The notes under the pieces: generated by a model | Told to the model about the DNA's origin: nothing | What the model saw: only the letters and a program-made list of their open reading frames with translations | The model's database searches: none | Position numbers and translations under genes: made by a program | Shown: positions 1-7,500 of the stretch, piece by piece | Numbering within the stretch: the first letter of the stretch is position 1 | Layout: every line of letters begins with the position of its first letter | NCBI GenBank assembly: GCA_900557355.1 | Contig: USSR01000330.1 | Coordinates: 1 to 7,576, forward strand | Reading direction: 5' to 3' | DNA from: an uncultured Bacteroides sp. | GTDB taxonomy: Bacteria > Bacteroidota > Bacteroidia > Bacteroidales > Bacteroidaceae | DNA: 7,576 bases

Positions 1-1072
1 CATCCGTCTTGCGGGCTATTTCATCTTCTGACCCACCGTAAATCCCGGCAAACAGCCGGATATTCTCCCACACTTTCAGGTCTTCGTAAAGAGAAAACTT
101 CTGGCTCATATAGCCGATATTCTTTTTCACGTCTTCTGACTGTGTAGCTATATCGAAACCGGCTACGCGGGCCGTGCCTCCTGTGGGATGGCTCAATCCG
201 GTAAGCATACGCATGGCGGTTGTCTTTCCGGCACCGTTGGCACCCAAAAAGCCGAATATCTCCCCACGATGGACTTTGAAAGAGATATGGTCCACTGCCG
301 TGAAATTGCCGAAACATTTGGTGAGCTTATCCACTTCGATGACATACTCATCTTTCTGTTCCACCTTGCCGTGTTCCAGCCCCGGCGGACAGAGAATGCT
401 TGCGAACTGGTTCAGGATACGTTCCGGAGTATCTATTCCATGTATCTGACCCTCATTGATAAAAGCAATGCGGTCACATTGGCGTGCCTCATCAATAATA
501 GGCGTAGAGGCTATGATGGTGATGCCCTGTTCCTTCAACCGACGAAGCATCCCCCAAAACTCCTTGCGGGAAACAGGATCTACCCCTGTTGTCGGCTCGT
601 CGAGGAAAAGCACATCCGGTTTATGGATAAGCGCACAACTCAACGCCAGTTTCTGCTTCATTCCTCCGGACAAAGCTCCAGCACGGCGTTTGCGGAAAGG
701 CTCTATTTGCTGGTAGATATCCTTCACCAATTCATAATTCTCCTCAATGGTAGTATGGAAAACAGTAGCAAAGAAGTTCAGGTTTTCTTCTACCGTCAAG
801 TCCTGATAGAGGGAGAAGCGCCCCGGCATATAGCCTACGCGACGACGAATTTCTTTATAATCCCTCGCTACATCCAGACCGCACACCGAAGCATTTCCAC
901 TATCGGGAAGCAGCAAGGTGGTGAGGATACGGAAGAGAGAAGTCTTCCCCGCCCCATCAGGCCCGATAATGCCGAACAACTCTCCGGAAGGAACCGTCAA
1001 GGAAACACCCTTCAACGCCTCCACCGCCCCATATTTCTTGGTAACGTTATCTACAACAACCGCATGTTCCAT
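1..1072 (-). CDS. Tandem-domain ABC transporter ATPase (YbhF-like), 3' end cut by left edge
   Basis: Cytoplasmic ATPase subunit of an ABC-2 type exporter, with two nucleotide-binding domains (NBDs) in one chain. About 357 residues are visible; the C-terminal part of NBD2 lies beyond the left edge. NBD1 shows Walker A GPDGAGKT (residues 37-44), signature LSGGMKQK (134-141) and Walker B DVLFLDEP with catalytic Glu159. NBD2 shows Walker A GANGAGKT (277-284) and a normal Q-loop YMSQKFSLYEDL (Gln324). NBD1 looks degenerate: its Q-loop reads YMPGRFSLY (Gly for Gln) and its switch region reads STPIIDEA (Pro191 for His). The start is ATG at 1072, 15 bases after the adaptor's stop; an in-frame TAA lies five codons upstream, so no earlier start is possible. 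E. coli YbhF, encoded beside the adaptor YbhG, is the nearest family I know and is about 578 residues long, so roughly 60% should be present here. Substrate unknown. The family call is firm; the detailed subfamily is inferred from the tandem layout and neighbours. Confidence 0.93.
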   Translation of the reverse strand, partial: MEHAVVVDNVTKKYGAVEALKGVSLTVPSGELFGIIGPDGAGKTSLFRILTTLLLPDSGNASVCGLDVARDYKEIRRRVGYMPGRFSLYQDLTVEENLNFFATVFHTTIEENYELVKDIYQQIEPFRKRRAGALSGGMKQKLALSCALIHKPDVLFLDEPTTGVDPVSRKEFWGMLRRLKEQGITIIASTPIIDEARQCDRIAFINEGQIHGIDTPERILNQFASILCPPGLEHGKVEQKDEYVIEVDKLTKCFGNFTAVDHISFKVHRGEIFGFLGANGAGKTTAMRMLTGLSHPTGGTARVAGFDIATQSEDVKKNIGYMSQKFSLYEDLKVWENIRLFAGIYGGSEDEIARKTD

Positions 1073-1087
1073 AAACTCATCACTTTA

Positions 1088-1990
1088 TCACTTATTAAAC
1101 TCCACTCCTCCGTACATGCCTATCTTCAACAGCCCGTCATTGTGCAAGGCAATCTTCACGGCATACACCAGGTTGGCACGTTCATTCTTAGTCAGGATAG
1201 TCTTCGGGGTAAATTCCGAGGTATCCGAAATCCAGGTTACTACGCCCGGATACTGCTTGTGCTCATCGGTGCCGTAATCGGAGAAGACGGTTACTTTCTG
1301 TCCCAGTTTTACCTGCGACAGTTGTTCGGAAGTGATGTAAGCACGAAGGTACATCTGTTCCGTATCGGCCACTTTGAAAAGCGGAGTGCCCATAGCTGTG
1401 AGTTCTCCCGCTTCGGCATACTTTGCCAGTACAGTGCCGGTTATCGGAGAGGTGATGTGGCACTTCTTCAACTGGTCTTCCACCTGTGCCACCTGAATAC
1501 CGACGGATGAACTTTGCCACGTCAGGCTCTGGTGACTGTTGGACAAGGTAGAGTTCTGTGCAACAAGTTGCTTACGGAGCACTTCAAGCTGATCTTCCGC
1601 ATCATCCAGTTGTTTCTGGTTTGCTGCACCTACCTTTAGTAAGTTCGCCACACGGTTCCGTTCGCGCCCGGCGGCAGATATTTGTTCTTTGGTGGCGGCT
1701 ACCTGTTTCAGGATATCAGGGCGCTGTTCTTCGACGGATTTAATGCTCGCCTCCAGTTGCAGCTTCTTCAGGTAGAGCTGTACGGTATCTACTACACCGA
1801 CTTCTTCACCGGCCTTCAACAACATTCCTTCTTCGATATCGAAATAAAGCAGGCAACCCGACGCTTCGGCAGATACAAGTACTTCCGTAGTCTCAAACGT
1901 TCCTGTTGCATCCTGTTTCGGGGCACCGTTTCCACAAGCGGCAAAGAGGGCCAATAGGGAACAAAGTCCCATTAAATTCCTTGATTTCAT
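1088..1990 (-). CDS. HlyD/YbhG-type periplasmic membrane-fusion protein, lipoprotein
   Basis: Adaptor linking an inner-membrane ABC exporter to an outer-membrane duct. The 300-residue protein begins with a lipoprotein signal peptide: a hydrophobic stretch (residues 6-18) followed by FAA-Cys19. The residues after the Cys (GNGAPKQ) lack the acidic run of the Bacteroides surface-export signal, so the protein probably faces the periplasm. Then come a first lipoyl half-motif (about 35-70, with a biotinyl-lipoyl-like IEEGMLLKAGEEV), a long helical hairpin (about 72-172, rich in Gln, Glu, Lys and Leu), the second lipoyl half (ITSPITGTVLAKYAEAGE, 179-196) and a beta-barrel region to the C-terminus. 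The order lipoyl, hairpin, lipoyl, barrel is the HlyD family layout. Length is slightly below E. coli YbhG (about 330). It starts 22 bases after the outer-membrane factor's stop and ends 15 bases before the ATPase start, consistent with one operon. The transported compound cannot be read from the sequence; drugs, bile acids or host compounds are all possible. Confidence 0.93.
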   Translation of the reverse strand: MKSRNLMGLCSLLALFAACGNGAPKQDATGTFETTEVLVSAEASGCLLYFDIEEGMLLKAGEEVGVVDTVQLYLKKLQLEASIKSVEEQRPDILKQVAATKEQISAAGRERNRVANLLKVGAANQKQLDDAEDQLEVLRKQLVAQNSTLSNSHQSLTWQSSSVGIQVAQVEDQLKKCHITSPITGTVLAKYAEAGELTAMGTPLFKVADTEQMYLRAYITSEQLSQVKLGQKVTVFSDYGTDEHKQYPGVVTWISDTSEFTPKTILTKNERANLVYAVKIALHNDGLLKIGMYGGVEFNK

Positions 1991-2012
1991 AATGATCTAT
2001 ATTTTTATGCCT

Positions 2013-3281
2013 TTAATTATTCAATGTATATTTCAGATTCCAGATGTTCATCAGTAACTGCACCTCGTGCAAAGCCTTGGTTTGGCGTGCCAGGTTCTCG
2101 GCAGTGATTTCACGAAGCATATCGGTTACGGTCAGCGTACCGTTCTCTACTTTAGCCTCGGCAACCTTACGGATATTGACACGCAAACGGATAATCTCAT
2201 CATCATCCACCATCTGTCGGCGCATGGACTGGATGGCCGAACTTTGTTGGGTAGATTGCAGGTTGGCATTGAACAGGAACACATCGCGGCTGGTCTCCAG
2301 CTTACGGCGATTGTTATCTATCAGCCTCCGATCATTGCGCAACGTGTACAGGCTACCGAAGTTCCACGACATACGGACACCAGCTACATAGAATGCGGAA
2401 AAATCGTCTTTCAGCATGTTCAATCCCGGATTTCCATAAGCTCCCTGCACAAACAGCCCGAAGCGGGGACGGAAGCGCGTCTTCAATGAAGACTCCTGTA
2501 CATTCAATTGTCTGCCTTGGGCATCGAACCAGCGAAGTTCCGGACGGTTGTTCACCAATGAAATGGATTCAAAAGTATCGGCAGGCTTCTCCAATGTAGT
2601 TTCGGAAGCGATTTCCTTTCCTGTAAAGATAGAGAGCATACTCAGATAGGCCTGTCGCGAAGATTCCAGTTCAATGCGTTTCTGCTTCGTGTTCAATATC
2701 TCCACGCTTACGGCATCCAGATCACTCTGATTGGCAATGCCGTTTGCCATATAGTTGGATACTAGCTGATGAGTGCGTCTCAAGTCTTCCTGCAAAAGCT
2801 GATTCTGCTTCAACTGTTCGTCCAACAACAGGATACCGAAGTATAGCTGATTCACACGATCATTCAGCGCATACATATCCACTTCCAGCTTCCCGCGGTC
2901 TATTTCCGAAGTAGCCTGGGTCAGTTGCTTCTTGGAACGGATATCTCCACCGTCCCAGATGTTCTGCGACACTTCCAGCATCACCTGATACTGATCTTTG
3001 GGCATACTTTTTATATCAATTCCCGGAACGTCCACAGGCAGCTTTGTAACATCACTTTGGTAGGTTGCTTTTCCTGAAATGGTGAATTGTGGCAGATAGC
3101 CTTTTCCAGCATTCTCCAAGTTATACTCCCGCGCTTTCTCTATCAAACCGTATTGCCGCACCAGCGGATAATTGGTCTGTGCCGAGTGTTGGCATCCCTC
3201 CAGCGTGAGCTGCGCATGTGCCAGCATTGCCGCAAGAACAAAGGAAAAGGAGAGAATAGTTCGTTTCATTTCCATATACAT
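2013..3281 (-). CDS. TolC-family outer-membrane efflux protein
   Basis: Outer-membrane exit duct, expected to trimerise into a barrel plus periplasmic helical tunnel and dock with the adaptor encoded next. The 422-residue frame has a signal peptide (MKRTILSFSFVLAAMLAHA) with likely cleavage after AHA, before Gln24. Two related helical halves are visible. The first begins LTLEGCQHSAQTNYPLVRQYGL (25-46, ALE-type start). The second follows RPELRWFDAQGRQLNVQESS (246-265), then a strand region with GLFVQGAYGNPGLNML (275-290) and the closing ENLARQTKALHEVQLLMNIW (395-414), all typical of Bacteroidota TolC relatives. Three in-frame ATGs compete: 3281, 3275 and 3269. The one at 3269 gives the cleanest signal peptide (MKRT at the terminus); 3281 is the longest and has A-rich sequence just upstream. 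It is the first gene of the operon, about 20-32 bases below the predicted transcription start. Confidence 0.93.
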   Translation of the reverse strand: MYMEMKRTILSFSFVLAAMLAHAQLTLEGCQHSAQTNYPLVRQYGLIEKAREYNLENAGKGYLPQFTISGKATYQSDVTKLPVDVPGIDIKSMPKDQYQVMLEVSQNIWDGGDIRSKKQLTQATSEIDRGKLEVDMYALNDRVNQLYFGILLLDEQLKQNQLLQEDLRRTHQLVSNYMANGIANQSDLDAVSVEILNTKQKRIELESSRQAYLSMLSIFTGKEIASETTLEKPADTFESISLVNNRPELRWFDAQGRQLNVQESSLKTRFRPRFGLFVQGAYGNPGLNMLKDDFSAFYVAGVRMSWNFGSLYTLRNDRRLIDNNRRKLETSRDVFLFNANLQSTQQSSAIQSMRRQMVDDDEIIRLRVNIRKVAEAKVENGTLTVTDMLREITAENLARQTKALHEVQLLMNIWNLKYTLNN

Positions 3282-3306
3282 TTCTTGTTTATTTCTTTAT
3301 AGGACG

Positions 3307-3314
3307 CAAAGATA
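3307..3314 (-). promoter_or_regulatory. Predicted Bacteroides-type promoter (-7 box) for the efflux operon
   Basis: Reading leftwards, TATCTTTG fits the Bacteroidota -7 consensus TAnnTTTG exactly. It places transcription start near 3300, giving a leader of roughly 20-32 bases before the outer-membrane factor, depending on the ATG used. I see no TTTG at the expected -33 distance (around 3333-3338). Its absence fits a promoter that needs an activator bound just upstream, and the direct repeat at 3338-3368 is in the right place. Confidence 0.7.
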
Positions 3315-3337
3315 GAGTTTAAAAGTATATGGATACA

Positions 3338-3368
3338 TTCTATTTGTGTGTAATGATGTTCTATTTGT
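3338..3368. promoter_or_regulatory. Candidate operator: direct repeat TTCTATTTGT, 21-base period
   Basis: TTCTATTTGT occurs perfectly at 3338-3347 and again at 3359-3368, so the copies start 21 bases apart, about two helical turns, on one face of the DNA. They lie in the divergent intergenic region between an AraC-family regulator and the operon it probably controls. AraC-type proteins have two helix-turn-helix units and often bind direct repeats at about 21-base spacing. Relative to the efflux start near 3300 the copies lie at about -38 to -47 and -59 to -68, the usual activator position abutting the polymerase site. For the regulator's own promoter they lie about 60-85 bases upstream. Binding by this regulator is inferred. 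Confidence 0.55.
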
Positions 3369-3410
3369 TCGATTACCAGTATAAAAAGACAAGAAATTCC
3401 TGCATTTTCT

Positions 3411-3418
3411 TATCTTTG
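3411..3418 (+). promoter_or_regulatory. Predicted Bacteroides-type promoter (-7 box) for the AraC-family gene
   Basis: TATCTTTG at 3411-3418 matches TAnnTTTG and is the same eight bases (nine with the following C) as the box on the opposite strand at 3314-3307. It predicts a start near 3425 and a leader of about 30 bases. The leader just before the ATG is purine-rich (AAAGAAGAAAAAGAAT), a plausible Bacteroidota ribosome site. No clear -33 TTTG is seen around 3388-3392. Confidence 0.65.
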
Positions 3419-3453
3419 CCACAGATATAGATAAGTTAAAGAAGAAAAAGAAT

Positions 3454-4347
3454 ATGGAAAAGAGTAAGCCCATGGAGCTTGGACTTGGCGAGCTGCTGAG
3501 CAATCAAAACATTGTAAACAATAATAGTTTCCGTTTTATCAACCGTGATCTTGGCATTGTCGTCAGTTTTGCCCAAATGGATAGCATCCTCTTTAGTACA
3601 GGGAAGCCTTACCGCACTAGAGAAAGCAGAATCATCCGGATACTGAAAGGTGAAGCACGGATCTCCATCAATCTGATAGAATATAAGGTAAAGGAACCAA
3701 TGATTATTATCAGTCCTTGCAACTCACTAATAGAAATTATAGAAATCAGTGAGGATTACGACTTTCAGGTCATTGTTCCTGATAATAACTTTCTGCCTAT
3801 CTCACAGGGAGGTGCACTGACGGATTCGTACACAAAGCATGGCATTTTCATCTCGCCCACAGAGGAAGAATTGCCGCAAATCGATGCTTTCTTTTCAATG
3901 TTATGGGATACTGTGCACAAAGTTCCATTCCGCCGGGAAGTGGTGCAACACTTGATTATAGCGTTACTCTATAATATAAGGTATATCCATGCAAAATGCG
4001 AGGAGTCTGCCCCGCTGCATCTCTCACGCCAGGAAGAGGTGTTCCGTCGCTTCATCGGGTTGGTTAATGAACACAGTAAACGTGAACGTACCATCAGCTT
4101 CTATGCAGATAAACTGTGCCTGACTCCTCATTATCTGAGTACGGTTATTCGTGAAGTAAGCGGGCAGACAGTAATGCAGTGGATTAACCAAGCCATTATT
4201 CTTGAAGCAAAAGTGCTGCTGAAACACAGTGATTTGTTGGTATTCCAAATCTCGGATGAGTTGGGATTCCCCAATCCGTCATTCTTCAGTAAATTCTTTA
4301 AACGGATGACGGGAATGACACCGGCGGAATATCAAAAGAATACATAA
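3454..4347 (+). CDS. AraC-family transcriptional regulator
   Basis: DNA-binding regulator of 297 residues, close to the usual AraC length. The N-terminal part (about 25-115) alternates short strands, for example RIIRILKGEARISINLIEYKVKEPMIIISP (59-88), and looks like the cupin-type ligand-binding domain common in this family. A helical linker (about 138-205) follows. The C-terminal HTH_18 domain (about 205-294) has a first helix-turn-helix in FYADKLCLTPHYLSTVIREV (216-235) and a second in VFQISDELGFPNPSFFSKFF (263-282), ending with the family signature KRMTGMTPAEYQ. The start at 3454 has a purine-rich leader; a second in-frame ATG at 3472 is possible. The gene is divergent from the efflux operon and shares its promoter region with it, so it most likely activates that operon and may regulate itself. 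The inducing ligand is unknown. There is no signal peptide or membrane segment, so it acts in the cytoplasm. Confidence 0.93.
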   Translation: MEKSKPMELGLGELLSNQNIVNNNSFRFINRDLGIVVSFAQMDSILFSTGKPYRTRESRIIRILKGEARISINLIEYKVKEPMIIISPCNSLIEIIEISEDYDFQVIVPDNNFLPISQGGALTDSYTKHGIFISPTEEELPQIDAFFSMLWDTVHKVPFRREVVQHLIIALLYNIRYIHAKCEESAPLHLSRQEEVFRRFIGLVNEHSKRERTISFYADKLCLTPHYLSTVIREVSGQTVMQWINQAIILEAKVLLKHSDLLVFQISDELGFPNPSFFSKFFKRMTGMTPAEYQKNT

Positions 4348-4389
4348 TACAGAGAATGGAAGAACAGAGTCTGCAACCCAAGCCTCTAA

Positions 4390-4499
4390 AACGCCACACC
4401 TGAGCGGGGCAAATGCCACACCTGAGCAGAACAAACGCCACACTTCACGCTCGTCCAAGTGTGGCATCGGCACCGCCCAGGTGTGGCATCGCGGGCGTT
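4390..4499. repeat. Nested palindromic array of five GCCACAC units with 22-base phasing
   Basis: The 200-base gap between the convergent regulator and kinase genes (4348-4547) holds no credible gene but this GC-rich structure. Forward units begin at 4393, 4415 and 4437 (GCCACACCTGAGC, GCCACACCTGAGC, GCCACACTT), exactly 22 bases apart. Inverted units end at 4465 and 4487 (AAGTGTGGC, CAGGTGTGGC), again 22 apart. The inverted unit at 4466-4487, read on the other strand, matches the first forward unit at 18 of 22 bases. Pairings nest: GCCACACTT with AAGTGTGGC (9 bp), ATGCCACACCTG (4413-4424) with CAGGTGTGGCAT (4478-4489, 12 bp), and AACGCC (4390-4395) with GGCGTT (4494-4499). A REP/BIME-like dispersed element or a two-way transcription barrier are the likeliest explanations. 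Confidence 0.8.
4437..4465 (-). terminator. Central hairpin of the repeat array, possible terminator for the kinase gene
   Basis: GCCACACTT at 4437-4445 and AAGTGTGGC at 4457-4465 form a perfect 9-bp stem with an 11-base loop. On the minus strand the stem is followed by GTTTGTTCTG, a weak T-rich tail, so it could end transcription of the kinase gene, whose stop lies about 80 bases before it. On the plus strand the following bases (ATCGG) have no T-run, so it is a poor intrinsic terminator for the regulator. It may equally be only the core of the larger repeat. Confidence 0.4.
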
Positions 4500-4511
4500 G
4501 AACCGCAGCAT

Positions 4512-4545
4512 TGAAAAACATTCAACTGAAAATGAAAAACTTTCA
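4512..4545. repeat. Near-identical 13-base pair TGAAAAACATTCA / TGAAAAACTTTCA
   Basis: The copies lie at 4512-4524 and 4533-4545, start 21 bases apart and differ at one base. Each begins with TGAA and ends with TTCA, so each is itself a short interrupted palindrome; the first extends to TTGAA-AAACA-TTCAA (4511-4525). They lie immediately after the kinase stop codon, between it and the GCCACAC array. Function unknown; AT-rich sequence makes chance resemblance possible. Confidence 0.45.
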
Positions 4546-4547
4546 TC

Positions 4548-7500
4548 TTATAACAAGATGATACGTTTCTGCATAATATCCATCAACTGTGCCTTCAGCA
4601 ACTTGGCATTGATAGGCTTGGGCATATATCCGTCGAATCCGCTTTCCATTACCTTCTGTTCATCCGAAGCATAGGCAAAGGCTGTAACGGCAATGATAGG
4701 AATCTTTGCAGAATATTTGCGGATCTCCCGGGTAGCTTCGTACCCGTCCATTACAGGCATATTGATATCCATCAATACAATCTGAGGATTATGTTCCCGA
4801 AACATTTCTACGGCCTCCATACCATCCCAAGCATGAATCAAATGATAGTCGTACTTCAGGATGGATTCAAAAAGCTTATAATTACTTGCATTATCTTCTG
4901 CAACCAGTATGGTCAGTTTGTTTCTTTCTATCGAAACGGGTTGAATGTCCTTGAGCATCTGTTTCTTATCTTCCTTCACAGCCGGTTTGTAGGGAAGCGT
5001 AAACCAGAAAGTAGAGCCTTTTCCCTCTTCCGATTCCACACCGATTCTGCCACCCATACGTTCTATCAGTGTTTGGCAGATAGAAAGCCCCAATCCGGTT
5101 CCCTGGGCAAAAGAGTTCAGCTTGACGAAACGCCCGAAAATGTTTTGTTGCTTATCCTTCGGAATTCCACATCCGGTATCGGTTACATAGAAATACAACT
5201 CATTCTCCCGCATTTCATAGCCAAAACGAATGCTACCTTTTTCAGTAAACTTAATGGCATTTGTCACAAGGTTAATCATCAGTTGTGATAAACGGTTCTT
5301 TTCCGTATAGGCCATACATGGTCCGGCAGGCTCCACAAACTCCAGTTTCACCGCATCCGTCTTTACCCTCAACAAGAAACCACGCTCCAGTTCCCTCATC
5401 AACTCATTCAGTTCGATATTAGAGTAATTCAGCTCCAATGTTCCTGCCTCAATCTTCGACAAATCAAGAATATCACTGATGAGTTGCAGCAACAAGGTAT
5501 TATTATTCTCGATGATGCTGACATATTCCTGCTTTTCCTGTTCTTCTTCGGTAGATGCCAATATCCCCGAGAAACCGACAATAGCATTCAACGGGGTACG
5601 AATTTCATGGCTCATATTAGCCAGGAAGGCCGACTTTAAACGATTGGATTCTTCGGCAAGCTCTTTTGCAGTTGTAAGCTCCTGCTCCATCTTCTTCCGG
5701 TTGGTAATGACAAGAGACGAACCTACCAAGGTCAATGGCTTTCCATCCTCATCACGGGCTTCTACGGCGGCCTGTGCCTCCACCCACTCCACCTTGTGCA
5801 GATTGTTTTTCTGCACATTGACGATACGGTATTCTTCTTTCACTTTTTCCGCCCGTCCTTCTATCAAGTCCCGGTAGGCCTGTTTCACCCGTTCACGGTC
5901 TTCCTTGAAGATTTTTGAGAAATACTGAGAATCGGGCACAGATAGTTGTGAATCTTCCACCTCCTGTTCGTCAGTACTCAGTTCAATCGGTCTATTGATA
6001 TCACACAGGATTGTTTTGCTCTTCAGATCCCACTTCCAGGGTACGATATTGGCAACTTCAAGAGCCATGGCCAGTTTACTATTGGTAGCACTCAGCTTTT
6101 GCTGTGCTTTGTGCAGTTCTGTGCTGTTCAGGCAGAAGATATCAATCATATTTCCCTGATGGGTTCCTTTCAATACCACATCGTAAAAAGTATCGATGGC
6201 TTTAAAGTAGTAAGGAAATGTAATGGCTCTTTTCTCGGTCAACGCCATCTTTGTGAAGTGCAGGAATTCGGGCATGGATTCCGGGAATATCTCACTCCCT
6301 TTTCTGCCTATGACTTCTTCCTTACGATAGAAATGTTTCTCAAATTCTGAATTTACATTCCGGTAAATTAATTCAATGGGATTGCCGTTCTTATCGGTCA
6401 CCAGTTCTTCCTGCATATAAAGTAAAGGCATATTGTTCACCAGCATTTTGTAGGTAGCCATTGCATCTATCTCGTTCTGTTGTGCTTTCTTTAATGCATT
6501 CAGATTGTGAATACGATATAGGAAGAACAGTGTAATAAGCAAAATAGAGAAGAGAGTTCCCAAGATGAAATACCGGTAATGCTCCCAAAATGTAAGCGGT
6601 TTATTCAGAAAACGGGTATTGGCAGGACATGCGGAAAGAGAAATCCCGTTACGCGCCAGTATTTCATAATTAATAATGGGTGCCCCATCTGTGGGAATAT
6701 AGCAAGGAATCTGACGTGCCTGTTTGTCTTCCAATACATCCGAAATGGTCTGAATCAATGCCGCATCATACTGATCCTGATTGTAAGTATATCCACCCAA
6801 CATACCTTCTTTTCCACTGGTTATATTTACCATACTAAGAGAAAAGATAGGAACGGAGGTAGCAGCTATAAGCTTGTGAGAATTAGTGGCCAACATGCTG
6901 TTACCGGCAAATGTGTATTTGTAGAACCATGAAGCGAACAGAACTCCCGTCGTTTTAGTGTCTACGAAATACAGGGAGTCCAACAACTGATTGGTTGTCA
7001 TATTTTCAGCAGACCAAAATCGATACTTGATTTCCGGATATTTCGTATTCAGTTCTTGCTGGATAAGCGCAGAGTTGTCTTGATTGACTTTGCGCCCGTC
7101 ACCTATAAATATAAACTCTTTCATTCCGGGAATCATCTGTTTCATCAGGCGAATGTTTTCCGGGATATACAAATCAGCGTACAGATAAACTAAATTGTAG
7201 GGGTCAACCAAATAAGAGAGAGGAGTTCGTTCTTCTGGTATGGAAGGCCGCCTGTGGATATAAGCTTCATAAGAATCCAAATAATCTTCCTGTGTACAAA
7301 GTACAATGGGAATATCTCCCCAAGCTTTTCTATATTCATCCCGCAACAACAATGCCGAATTTCCCAGCAATAACAGCATACGCGGAGAAAGATCTTTGTA
7401 TTTATCGAATATATTGCGTTTGGATTCTTCCAGAATAGAATCATTTTCAACCAGAAGCATATTCAGATGCTCTACGTAGAGAGTAATTTCAGGGTCTTTT

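Noticed and set aside
188..1510. 440-codon open frame on the plus strand
   Set aside because: It lies antisense to the ATPase and adaptor genes, whose minus-strand frames carry clear Walker, signature and lipoyl motifs. The plus-strand product has low-complexity, unrecognisable sequence and crosses a gene junction. It is a shadow of codon bias.
3350..3376. Inverted GTAAT / ATTAC flanking the second operator copy
   Set aside because: Only five bases pair and the region is AT-rich; not distinguishable from chance.
4390..4499. CRISPR array
   Set aside because: The 22-base period and the repeat-like sequence reused between units leave no unique spacers, part of the array is inverted, and no cas gene is nearby.
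4279..4674. Small open frames across the convergent gap (4279-4521 minus, 4459-4674 plus)
   Set aside because: Both run through the palindromic repeat and into the ends of the known genes in wrong frames; neither has a recognisable domain, and their composition follows the repeat.
7458..7460. ATG at 7460 as start of the histidine kinase
   Set aside because: The same frame stays open for 38 more codons to the window edge and continues a plausible sensor domain (INSYTESSPWSSRLISNV). Starting at 7460 would also leave no signal peptide or N-terminal membrane segment before a periplasmic domain.
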